Source: an uncultured Psychrobacter sp. (lineage in GTDB: Bacteria; Pseudomonadota; Gammaproteobacteria; Pseudomonadales; Moraxellaceae). Taken from it: a stretch of DNA of 64,000 bases. This document shows positions 1-6,909 of this stretch, piece by piece. Position 1 is the first letter of the stretch, and each line of letters starts with the position of its first letter. The notes beneath the pieces are model-generated. The model had not been told where the DNA came from, ran no database searches, and worked only from the letters and a program-made list of their open reading frames with translations. Location of the stretch: the NCBI RefSeq assembly GCF_947488565.1, contig NZ_CANKZC010000003.1:1-64000 (forward strand), in the 5' to 3' direction. The position numbers were made by a program, and so were the translations under genes.

Positions 1-105
1 ATAGCACGATGGCACCACCTGATCCCTTCCCGAACTCAGAAGTGAAACATCGTCGCGCCAATGGTAGTGTGGCTCCGACCATGTGAGAGTAGGTCATCGT
101 CAGCG
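1..105 (+). rRNA. rrf: 5S ribosomal RNA, 3' part
   Basis: The opening bases are a typical gammaproteobacterial 5S rRNA body: the conserved CCTGATCCC-TTCCCGAACTCAGAAGTGAAAC block, the GGTAGTGTGG loop and a GAGAGTAGG segment near the 3' end. The 5' end, expected to pair with the closing GGTCATCGTCAGC, lies just outside the window, so the gene is truncated by the window edge. The exact 3' end is estimated to within a few bases. It is the last gene of an rRNA operon and is followed by a strong terminator. Confidence 0.93.
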
Positions 106-114
106 CTCTATTCC

Positions 115-153
115 AAAAGCCCCCTTCTACGTGAGTAGAAGGGGGCTTTTTTT
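115..153 (+). terminator. rRNA operon terminator
   Basis: A stem AAAAGCCCCCTTCTAC pairs with GTAGAAGGGGGC around a short GTGA loop and is followed by a run of seven T. This is a textbook intrinsic terminator directly behind the 5S rRNA. Confidence 0.93.
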
Positions 154-257
154 GTCTAGAATTGGGTAGGGCTCTAAGGAATAGCTACTGGTCATAGCTG
201 CTGCATTCTATTACACTATTTCTATATTTAAGTTAACTTCTTTAGAAAGGATAGAGT

Positions 258-668
258 ATGACAACATCAAAAGTAACCTACCAAGGCGACCTACGTACTA
301 TTGCCATACATTTGCAATCAAACAATGAAATCATTACCGATGCTCCGACTGATAATCAGGGTAAGGGCGAAGCATTTTCACCGACTGATTTGCTAGCGAC
401 CAGCTTAGCCAGTTGTATGCTGACGATTATTGGTATCAAAGCGCAAGATATGGAAGTTGATATTGCAGGTACTACCGCTGAAGTGACCAAAATCATGGCA
501 GCTGACCCCAGACGAGTCAGTGAAGTTCATGTTGCTATTACCTTTAATCAACAGCTTGATGAAAAAACGCAAAAGATATTTTATAACACTGCGCTCATGT
601 GCCCGGTTGCGAAAAGTATCCATCCTGATATTATTCAAAAGGTGACTATTAATTCTAAAGAATATTAA
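258..668 (+). CDS. OsmC/Ohr-family peroxide-detoxifying protein
   Basis: A 136-residue protein of the OsmC family, small cytoplasmic dimeric thiol peroxidases that reduce organic hydroperoxides. The two family cysteines are visible: C53 in SLASCMLTI at the start of the central helix, and C115 in ALMCPVAKSIHP. The SPTDLLATSLASC stretch is the family signature. The start follows an AAAGGATAGAGT ribosome site. It belongs to the general OsmC branch (YhfA-like) rather than being a clear Ohr. Its last codons (627-651) recur 5 kb downstream at 5624-5648, which marks it as the left border of an apparent insertion. Family assignment is firm; the physiological substrate is inferred. Confidence 0.88.
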   Translation: MTTSKVTYQGDLRTIAIHLQSNNEIITDAPTDNQGKGEAFSPTDLLATSLASCMLTIIGIKAQDMEVDIAGTTAEVTKIMAADPRRVSEVHVAITFNQQLDEKTQKIFYNTALMCPVAKSIHPDIIQKVTINSKEY

Positions 669-927
669 TTCTAGAAACTAACATAAGTGATTTTCGATGA
701 TGTTGATTGTGTATATCTCGGTACTAATGTGGTGTCAAAGCTGTCGATACAATAACTAATGTTGTAGCCTATGGCTGAGGATATAGTAGGTGAAGTGAGA
801 AGAGGCAGTAAAGTGCATATGACCATTATTGAGTTAGCTTGTGACGCTTGAGATAAACGTTACGAACCGGCTGTCTTGCTTAGTTCTATTTTACTTTTTC
901 GGATAATTTTAGGTTTAATTGTATAGG
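669..927. other. Intergenic stretch at the left edge of the accessory island
   Basis: AT-rich sequence between the osmC-like stop and the first direct repeat. I see no convincing ORF, RNA or promoter in it. It lies inside the region bounded by the duplicated osmC 3' end. Confidence 0.6.
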
Positions 928-1056
928 GGTAATACAACGAGCCTAAAATGATAAAGCTTGCCAAAACCGAATTCTGGCAAGCTTTACTACTGTTATAACG
1001 TTCATGAAGTGCTTTTTTGGAAATGAATCAGCTATATATAAAACCTAAATCTTGGT
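928..1056 (-). repeat. Direct repeat copy A: relic of a DUF1501 gene 3' end plus terminator
   Basis: This stretch is closely similar to 2242-2379, with shared GGTAATACAA, CCTAAAA, GATAAAGCTTGCC, GAATTCTGGCAAGCTTTA and CTGTTATAACGTTCA blocks in the same order. On the minus strand its right end reads QDLGFIYS then stop, matching the QDLGFMSS C-terminus of the DUF1501 protein at 2353-3699. Copy A lacks a short segment present in copy B near the CGTTCA block. It looks like the cut-off 3' end of a second DUF1501 copy, now directly behind the NUP gene. Confidence 0.8.
951..989 (-). terminator. Terminator-like hairpin behind the NUP-family gene
   Basis: AAAGCTTGCCA (953-963) pairs perfectly with TGGCAAGCTTT (975-985), an 11-bp stem. 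On the minus strand it is followed by ATCATTTTAGG, a weak U tract. The same hairpin occurs at 2267-2299. Confidence 0.7.
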
Positions 1057-1058
1057 TC

Positions 1059-2084
1059 TTATTTTTGCTCAAGTTTTGGCACACCATCTTCCCAAACATC
1101 CCAATTATTAACGATATGATCGACAGTTTCTGATCCTACCAATACTATATTCTCCACGGTTTCTGCAAAGCCACCAGCGGTTTCTCCTGGAGCAGGATCT
1201 AGATGTTGAAGGGTAGTCTCATTTGGATGACCTTGATCAAAGTTCACCGCACCACGTAAGCTCATTATGCGTTCAGTTCCAGTAGTTCTATCTAGTACTT
1301 GCGCTATGGCAGCGGCTTCCATTTCAGTGATCACGTAATCATCTGCGTTATACAGCTCAGTGATATATTGAGCTTGTTTTGACAAGCCTGGACCATGAAA
1401 AAACGTATCTCCTGTCATATGAGTGCCTACCGTTATAGCTGGACTACGTCTTGCTTCAGCATTGGGGTATCTCATTCGATAGTCATTGGCTTCTTTTGAA
1501 TCTTTTAAAGAAACTGACTCACTCAAATGTAGATTCCAGTTTAGGAGTTCAGGGTTAAGTTGATAGCGACGAATATCCTCATAGCCTTTGCGCGGCGTAA
1601 AAGTAGGCGCGCCTTTTTCACCTTCTTCTGCTTTCCAGCGGTGACCTAAATCATAATCCACCAGCCATGATGCCCAGCTGACATCTCCTATTGTGCCTTT
1701 ATTAGGCGGTGTGCCTGCTACGCCGCTTAGAATGAAATAACTCTTTGTAAAGTCAAATTTAGGTGAGAGTGTTATTGCTTGCATAGATGCTGAAGATCCT
1801 ACTTTACCCATGCCTAATACTGACCCACAGACGCCTTCGGAGTTACAGTAGACTGGGCTATGAGCACCTTTTACTTTTATGGGCTTACTATCTGCAAAAT
1901 ATTGATTATACCAATGCTGAAATTCGCCGGCTTTATCGCCACTGTTTTCACCAATTTCAAACATCGCGGCGATAAATACTTTTACTTTGATCTCATCTTC
2001 AGGAGTTTTAGCTTGCGCACTACTACAGAACATAAGCATGGTAGTAAAAAAGGATAAATAGAAAAAACGTTCTTTTATAAACAT
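1059..2084 (-). CDS. NUP-family (purine nucleoside permease-like) protein, exported
   Basis: A 341-residue protein resembling the NUP (purine nucleoside permease) family. Members were named from yeast purine nucleoside uptake but are related in fold to nucleoside phosphorylases. Supporting stretches are VKVFIAAMFEIGENSGDKAGEFQHWY near the N-terminus, SGVAGTPPNKGTIGDVSWA in the middle, and VITEMEAAAIAQVLDR and MSLRGAVNFDQGHP near the C-terminus. Residues 1-25 form a cleavable signal peptide ending in SSAQA, so a periplasmic location is expected. The start is preceded by AGGCATCGAAC. The gene stands alone between two direct repeats (928-1056 and 2242-2379), suggesting insertion as a cassette. 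Transport activity in bacteria is unproven; binding or cleavage of nucleosides in the periplasm is an alternative. Confidence 0.82.
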   Translation of the reverse strand: MFIKERFFYLSFFTTMLMFCSSAQAKTPEDEIKVKVFIAAMFEIGENSGDKAGEFQHWYNQYFADSKPIKVKGAHSPVYCNSEGVCGSVLGMGKVGSSASMQAITLSPKFDFTKSYFILSGVAGTPPNKGTIGDVSWASWLVDYDLGHRWKAEEGEKGAPTFTPRKGYEDIRRYQLNPELLNWNLHLSESVSLKDSKEANDYRMRYPNAEARRSPAITVGTHMTGDTFFHGPGLSKQAQYITELYNADDYVITEMEAAAIAQVLDRTTGTERIMSLRGAVNFDQGHPNETTLQHLDPAPGETAGGFAETVENIVLVGSETVDHIVNNWDVWEDGVPKLEQK

Positions 2085-2241
2085 GTTCGATGCCTATTTG
2101 AAATATGAGGTTCTAGGTTAATTGTTTGATTAGAAGTAGCTAAAATTTCTACTAAAACTAGGAGAGTTTACTTTTCGTAGAATAACATAATCTGCAAATA
2201 GGCTGCAGAGGGCGGTATGCACTACTACTGTTTATTATAAA

Positions 2242-2379
2242 GGTAATACAATGAACCTAAAACGATAAAGCTTGCCAAAATTGAATTCTGGCAAGCTTTA
2301 TTACTGTTATAACGTTCAAACACCTTTCATAAAATGCTTTTTTAAAAACTAATTAGCTAGACATAAAGCCTAAATCTTG
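2242..2379 (-). repeat. Direct repeat copy B: 3' end and terminator of the DUF1501 gene
   Basis: The intact partner of the repeat at 928-1056. It covers the last codons of the DUF1501 gene and its downstream hairpin. Compared with copy A it carries an extra short segment (around 2318-2329). Together the copies flank the NUP gene in direct orientation. Confidence 0.8.
2265..2301 (-). terminator. Terminator-like hairpin behind the DUF1501 gene
   Basis: AAAGCTTGCCA (2267-2277) pairs with TGGCAAGCTTT (2289-2299). On the minus strand it is followed by ATCGTTTTAGG. It is the same element as the hairpin at 953-985. Confidence 0.7.
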
Positions 2380-3699
2380 ATTATTGAATTTATGCAAATT
2401 CGGCGCTACCATAGTCAGATTGTTATCTGAGACGCCAAACCATTTAGCCAAAGTCGCTGAATACTGATCGATAGATGTCGTAGGTAACCATGCACCTTCA
2501 CCGACATCAATGGCTGTATTTAGACCTATCTCTGGAGCTTGACCATAAAAATCTCTACCTTTTACAGCGCCGCCCATAATGAAATGGTGACTTCCCCAGC
2601 CGTGCTCTGATCCGTTACCATAACTATTCAAAGTTCGACCGAACTCTGACATGGTGAAAGTGGTAACATTTTGAGAAACACCTAACTCTTCAGTAGCTTC
2701 ATAAAAACTTCCTAATGCATCATCAAGTAGACGCATCAACGTATCATGTCGCCCAAGTAGATCATTATGTGTGTCGAACCCTTTAAGTTTCACAAAGAAT
2801 ATTTGGCGTTTGGCACCCAGCTTATCTCGTGCTTTGATAAGTGATGCTACTGTTTTTAACTGTTGCGCTAATGTATTTTCGGCTGAAAATTCAGTTGAAA
2901 TATTTTTTGCGTCTTGGATAGCAGATAACATCATTGATTCGTTGGTGGAATTTGCAACTGTACTGTCATCGGACGAAGTAAATAAACTTCTTAGTGCTTC
3001 TGAAAAGTTCGTCGTACCAGATACTGATGACCCTTCTTCAATACCTCCAGTAATTTTGAGACCATCAGAGGTAACTTTCAACGGGTTGGTCTTTTCGCCT
3101 GTTAGAAATACATTATCATCATCAGTACTGATACAAGAAAACGCTCCATGGGAGTTTTGTTTTATGATTGCATCACCAATTCTTCCGCCCCAGCCTTCTC
3201 TAAAAGAATCCGACGCAGTGCTTTGCCAGTTTTGTTTTTGATTATAGTGAGCAAATAAGCCTCTGGGTAACGCTACTGATCGATTCTTATACTGATCCAT
3301 TGAGGTAGGTTGCACTAAAGATCCTACGTTTTGTAAAACTGCCAGTTTTTTTAGGTGAAACAAGCTATTTAGACGCTTAAGATTAGGGTTAAAACCCCAT
3401 TTCAAACCGCCAGCTAGCTGAGTTGTAGGTATTAAAGGTAGTACATTTGATCGATCTAATGCAATGTCTTGACGTATCTTATGATAAGTTGCATAACTGG
3501 ATGTGTCGATAGGTATCAAAGTATTGGCTTGATCATTACCTCCGTCTAATAGGACACAGACCAAGGCTTTATAGTCTGAGCCTGCTGTTGCTGCTCTCGC
3601 TTTGTTAGCTGATAAGCCCATAGCCATAGGTGCAACAACACCAGCACCTGCTAAATAACTTAAACGCTGTAAAAAGGCTCTTCTTGATAACTCATTCAC
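2353..3699 (-). CDS. DUF1501-family protein with Tat signal
   Basis: A 448-residue DUF1501 protein (sulfatase/alkaline-phosphatase-like fold by family knowledge). The N-terminus SRRAFLQRLSYLAGAGVVAP is a clear twin-arginine export signal, so it should reach the periplasm folded. Family stretches include ALVCVLLDGGNDQANTLIP near residue 45, KLKGFDTHNDLLGRHDTLM, TMSEFGRTLNSYGNGSEHGWGSHHF and GGAVKGRDFYG. These Asp/His-rich patches resemble a metal site. The start is GTG, preceded by TAGGAAAG with six-base spacing. DUF1501 genes usually sit beside a DUF1800 gene; none is present here, and a beta-helix gene lies upstream instead. The C-terminal codons and 3' region are duplicated at 928-1056. Substrate unknown. 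Confidence 0.85.
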   Translation of the reverse strand: MNELSRRAFLQRLSYLAGAGVVAPMAMGLSANKARAATAGSDYKALVCVLLDGGNDQANTLIPIDTSSYATYHKIRQDIALDRSNVLPLIPTTQLAGGLKWGFNPNLKRLNSLFHLKKLAVLQNVGSLVQPTSMDQYKNRSVALPRGLFAHYNQKQNWQSTASDSFREGWGGRIGDAIIKQNSHGAFSCISTDDDNVFLTGEKTNPLKVTSDGLKITGGIEEGSSVSGTTNFSEALRSLFTSSDDSTVANSTNESMMLSAIQDAKNISTEFSAENTLAQQLKTVASLIKARDKLGAKRQIFFVKLKGFDTHNDLLGRHDTLMRLLDDALGSFYEATEELGVSQNVTTFTMSEFGRTLNSYGNGSEHGWGSHHFIMGGAVKGRDFYGQAPEIGLNTAIDVGEGAWLPTTSIDQYSATLAKWFGVSDNNLTMVAPNLHKFNNQDLGFMSS

Positions 3700-3775
3700 A
3701 ATAACTTTCCTATAATCTTTATTACTTTATTGGGTACTAAACCATTGAACTGCGTTACTACTAATAAAAATACCA

Positions 3776-5260
3776 TTAACTATAATTTTTATTACCTGTG
3801 ACATTTTGGACAATGACATTGGTTGAAGGATCAACTTTAAAGCTTGCAACTTTAATGTTAGTTTTAGTATTAATATTTCTGGCAATACAATCTTCACCAA
3901 GGATAATTAGCCAGCCAAAAGATATCGTATTATCTAGTTTAATATTCTGAAACGTACAGTCTTCAAGTAACTTTTCATACTTTGATGTCATAATAATGCG
4001 GTTGTTATATGTACCACCTTCAACAGTAATACCTCTAAATGTTTTTTGTTTAGATTTTGATGAAAGGCTGATGTATGGGGCATGTCCATCATGATTACCT
4101 TCTTTGATCATAAGACAGTTACGGATGGTAATATCGAGGTAATTGCGATTATTACGATTGTTATCTTGTACTATGATTCGTCGACCTCCAGACGAGTTGC
4201 TAGCATTGATAAACTCGATGTTTTCGTATAATACATTGCCCCATTGAAGAGAAGAGGTAGGTGGTTCAATATCGGCAAGGTATAAACCGCCATAGGTTGG
4301 TTCACGGTCGTTTCGGCTAGGGTTTGTAGAATAGACATATGTATGTTTTTTAAACCGAACGACGCCACTTTTAAGCTTTATACCTAAGCCTGATGCGATA
4401 GTAAGACAGTTTCTGTTAGATGGACCTATCTTAAAATCACTGGCTTCAAAGTTCATTTGGCCATCGCCACGTATGTATAAGCTATCGTATATCGCGCCTT
4501 CTGACGTAAAGTTGCTAAACTTACAATCTTTGCCCCATATCCACATACAATAGATAGAGGTGGCCAATGGGCTGTTAGTGTCAGCATGCTTTATAGTTTG
4601 ACCTCTAAAATGAATGCCTGTCGCTTGAAAGCCATTCCCTCTTTCACGAACTTCAAGCACTGCTGATCTGGATTTAGCATAAAAGTAAGTTGCACCCGTG
4701 CCAAACAGCCGAATATTAGGTACTCTAGGTTTTAGGGCTACTTCATACTTACCATCTGGGAATATAATGTTGGCGCCTCCACGCCTAGCTGCATCTTCAA
4801 GCGCTTCTTCAGGCGTATTATAATTATTTTTAAAATAGATGGTATCCTGATTAGGATCAGGATATACGCCCTCAAAATCCTGAGGAGGCAGTACTTCGCC
4901 ATCCTTTATAAACATACGTTTGTGTTGGTAGGCACGGCCACCATTCATATTGAGACGCGCATAATGAGCATCTGTAGGGGCAGTAACGGTTATACTTTTA
5001 GAATATCTGTCTCTTGCAGATACCCGTTTGATAAAATCTCTATTGCTATTGTAGTAAGCAATATAAATAAAAGTGTCACGACCTCTGCGTTGTTCGCTAG
5101 AGATGTTATATTTAGCATTTGGCTCTACTTTAATAAAGTCAGATATATCACAACCACGATTATTAACAACGATACCGTCGCTTCTAACCATTTTGCCTTC
5201 TGAAACTGTATTCAAATTTAATAAATTACCATTAGCAGATCGATTCTGGCTAATACTCAT
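3776..5260 (-). CDS. Right-handed beta-helix protein, phage tailspike-like
   Basis: A 494-residue protein without signal peptide or membrane segment. Residues about 12-130 resemble the small beta-sandwich module common in phage minor structural and receptor-binding proteins: NLLNLNTVSEGKMVRSDGI, DFIKVEPNAKYNIS, YIAYYNSNRDFIK, TVTAPTDAHYARLNMNGG. A linker with YPDPNQDTIYFKNNYNTPEEALEDA and GGANIIFPDGKY leads into a long parallel beta-helix (about 160-490) with repeating GNGFQATGIHF, DCKFSNFTSEG, RNCLTIASG and DCTFQNIKLDN turns. Pectate-lyase-like folds of this kind cut or bind polysaccharide; catalytic residues cannot be named here. The start has GGAG five bases upstream. There are no other phage genes nearby. 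Fold is likely; function unknown. Confidence 0.68.
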   Translation of the reverse strand: MSISQNRSANGNLLNLNTVSEGKMVRSDGIVVNNRGCDISDFIKVEPNAKYNISSEQRRGRDTFIYIAYYNSNRDFIKRVSARDRYSKSITVTAPTDAHYARLNMNGGRAYQHKRMFIKDGEVLPPQDFEGVYPDPNQDTIYFKNNYNTPEEALEDAARRGGANIIFPDGKYEVALKPRVPNIRLFGTGATYFYAKSRSAVLEVRERGNGFQATGIHFRGQTIKHADTNSPLATSIYCMWIWGKDCKFSNFTSEGAIYDSLYIRGDGQMNFEASDFKIGPSNRNCLTIASGLGIKLKSGVVRFKKHTYVYSTNPSRNDREPTYGGLYLADIEPPTSSLQWGNVLYENIEFINASNSSGGRRIIVQDNNRNNRNYLDITIRNCLMIKEGNHDGHAPYISLSSKSKQKTFRGITVEGGTYNNRIIMTSKYEKLLEDCTFQNIKLDNTISFGWLIILGEDCIARNINTKTNIKVASFKVDPSTNVIVQNVTGNKNYS

Positions 5261-5660
5261 AAATACTCCATTTGTTTAACTCAAATTGACTCAATTACTC
5301 AAATTTTTAGGACTACAATATGGTTTCGTTTTACATATGTTGAGAAGTTAACGTTTAATTTTAACTTTGGTATCGCGATTGTGAGTATAGACTAGCTTTA
5401 TTTCTATAAAACCTGTAGCAACAGAAAAATTGTAGTAATCGAGTTTTTGAAACTGTGTCCATTTGCATAAGTCTTATACCTATGTAAAATAGTGTAATGA
5501 GATCATTCTATATAACCACTATCACTAACAGGCATAACAACTTGAGCAACCTTTGAGAATTATTGTGCAAAAAGTATTCCATAAGAATGATATTGAGTGT
5601 CTTTTCCCAAAATTATCTGTTGTGATATTATTCAAAAGATGACTATTAGCTGTTATAAAG
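5261..5660. other. Intergenic region with a 25-bp relic of the osmC-like gene
   Basis: About 400 bases without a credible gene. The only recognised content is the 5624-5648 duplicate of the osmC-like 3' end. The promoter for the minus-strand beta-helix gene should lie in its left part, but no convincing pair of hexamers was picked. Confidence 0.6.
5624..5648 (+). repeat. Duplicated 3' coding end of the osmC-like gene
   Basis: These 25 bases match 627-651 with a single mismatch. In the same frame they read DIIQKMTI against DIIQKVTI in the osmC-like protein. The copy stands 21 bases before the flavodoxin-like start, implying that osmC and the flavodoxin gene were once adjacent and were separated by about 5 kb. 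Confidence 0.75.
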
Positions 5661-5669
5661 GTGATTAAT

Positions 5670-6134
5670 ATGGCTACCAAAACCTTACTTATTGTTGCGC
5701 ATGCGCCATCACCGAATACAGAGAAGTTGGCACAAGCGGCTTACGGTGGTGCCAATCACCCCGATATAGACATGGATGTCATTCTAAAGTCGCCCCAAGA
5801 TACGCAGCCTGAGGATGTATTGGCTGCTGATGCATTATTATTAGGGACGACAGAGAACTTGGCTTATATGGCAGGTTTGACCAAAGATTTTTTTGATCGC
5901 TGCTACTATTCGGTGCTCGAAGAAAAGCAGGGGATGCCATTCGCTTTATATATTCGGGCAGGACAAGATGGCACAGGGACCAAACGTGCGCTACAAACGA
6001 TTACGACGGGGCTACGTTGGGAGTGGATTCAAGAAGCACTTATTTTACGAGGCGATTGGCAAGAGACGTTTAGCGAGCAAGTAGAAGAGCTGGCAATGAC
6101 ATTGGCCGCGGGTGTAGAGGCGGGTATCTATTAG
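5670..6134 (+). CDS. Flavodoxin-fold / NADPH-dependent FMN reductase-like protein
   Basis: A 154-residue flavodoxin-family protein. The N-terminus TLLIVAHAPSPNTEKLAQAA matches the first strand and phosphate-binding turn of the fold; ADALLLGTTENLAYMAGLTKDFFDRCYY is the second conserved FMN-contact region and PFALYIRAGQDGTGTKRAL the third. The cytoplasmic role is probably quinone or FMN reduction, but substrate and partner cannot be read from sequence. An in-frame GTG lies nine bases upstream (5661), but the ATG at 5670 has AAAGGTG at good spacing and starts at the conserved strand, so it is preferred. The gene follows a duplicated osmC fragment, suggesting an ancestral osmC-flavodoxin pair. 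Confidence 0.75.
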   Translation: MATKTLLIVAHAPSPNTEKLAQAAYGGANHPDIDMDVILKSPQDTQPEDVLAADALLLGTTENLAYMAGLTKDFFDRCYYSVLEEKQGMPFALYIRAGQDGTGTKRALQTITTGLRWEWIQEALILRGDWQETFSEQVEELAMTLAAGVEAGIY

Positions 6135-6215
6135 GTCAATGGGGTAGGTTGTTGTTGCCTATATCCATCATTGGTAACAGTGCCTTATTAAAACAGCATT
6201 ATAAGGATGTTCGTA

Positions 6216-6872
6216 GTGTTTAATAATAATTCAGATAATACGCAATCCATTGCTCCAGACGGAATGCCATTTTCGCAAGCGTGTGAAAACAATAAAGCAC
6301 CTATCTTAGATGTACTGCAAAAAGAGCTACAAGAGCATACTTATGTCTTAGAAGTCGGCTCAGGTACTGGTCAGCATAGTGTTTACTTTGCACCAAGATT
6401 GCCGCATCTACAATGGCAAACCAGCGATGTCGCTAACAATCACCCTATCATTCAAGCGTGGCAAAATCGTTATCCTGCGCCGAATTTGCATGCGCCTGTC
6501 GCGTTTGATTTGACGACAGATTCGATACCGAGCTCAACGATGGGCAAGCCTTATGATGCCGTGTTTACGGCCAATACATTGCATATCATATCGTGGTCAT
6601 TGGTACAGCAACTTTTTATTTTGGTTGGCGATAGCTTACCTATAAACGGTAAGCTGATTGTATATGGGCCATTTAACGAAAATGGACGCTATACCAGTGC
6701 GAGTAACCGGCAGTTTGATATCAGTTTGCGCCAGCGTGATGCTGGTAGTGGTATCCGGCATAAAGAAGATATCATTGCTTTAGCCAACGCGCACCATTTA
6801 ACATTAATAACTCAATATCAAATGCCAGCGAACAATCAAATCTTAGTTTTTCAAAAAGTAACCGCTAACTAA
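6216..6872 (+). CDS. DUF938 SAM-dependent methyltransferase
   Basis: A class I methyltransferase of the DUF938 group, about 218 residues. The glycine-rich SAM loop is LEVGSGTGQHSVYFAPRLP (near residue 46), followed by the acidic motif II region WQTSDVANNHP. The family stretch FTANTLHIISW is motif IV, and GKLIVYGPFNENGRYTS and SNRQFDISLRQRDAGSGIRH are typical of DUF938. The acceptor substrate is unknown. The first in-frame ATG at 6207 abuts the AAGG at 6203-6206, too close to serve it; the GTG at 6216 has nine-base spacing and is preferred. The 3' end overlaps a hairpin shared with ppc. Confidence 0.82.
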   Translation: MFNNNSDNTQSIAPDGMPFSQACENNKAPILDVLQKELQEHTYVLEVGSGTGQHSVYFAPRLPHLQWQTSDVANNHPIIQAWQNRYPAPNLHAPVAFDLTTDSIPSSTMGKPYDAVFTANTLHIISWSLVQQLFILVGDSLPINGKLIVYGPFNENGRYTSASNRQFDISLRQRDAGSGIRHKEDIIALANAHHLTLITQYQMPANNQILVFQKVTAN

Positions 6873-6893
6873 GTCAGCGGTTATTGTATTTTA
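6853..6893. terminator. Bidirectional terminator between methyltransferase and ppc
   Basis: TAACCGCT (6859-6866) pairs perfectly with AGCGGTTA (6876-6883). On the minus strand it is followed by CTTTTTG, a good U tract for ppc. On the plus strand TTGTATTTT follows. The left arm lies inside the methyltransferase coding end, which stops at 6872. Confidence 0.75.
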
Positions 6894-6909
6894 ATATCAG
6901 TATCAAGTT

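Noticed and set aside
405..638. Minus-strand frame inside the osmC-like gene
   Set aside because: It is a shadow of a well-supported coding region and has no family features or ribosome site.
951..2301. Insertion-sequence ends (paired hairpins flanking the NUP gene)
   Set aside because: The hairpins are in direct rather than inverted orientation relative to each other as part of longer direct repeats, and no transposase is encoded between them.
3776..5260. Remnant prophage
   Set aside because: Only one phage-like gene is present, with no integrase, capsid, terminase or lysis gene within several kilobases.
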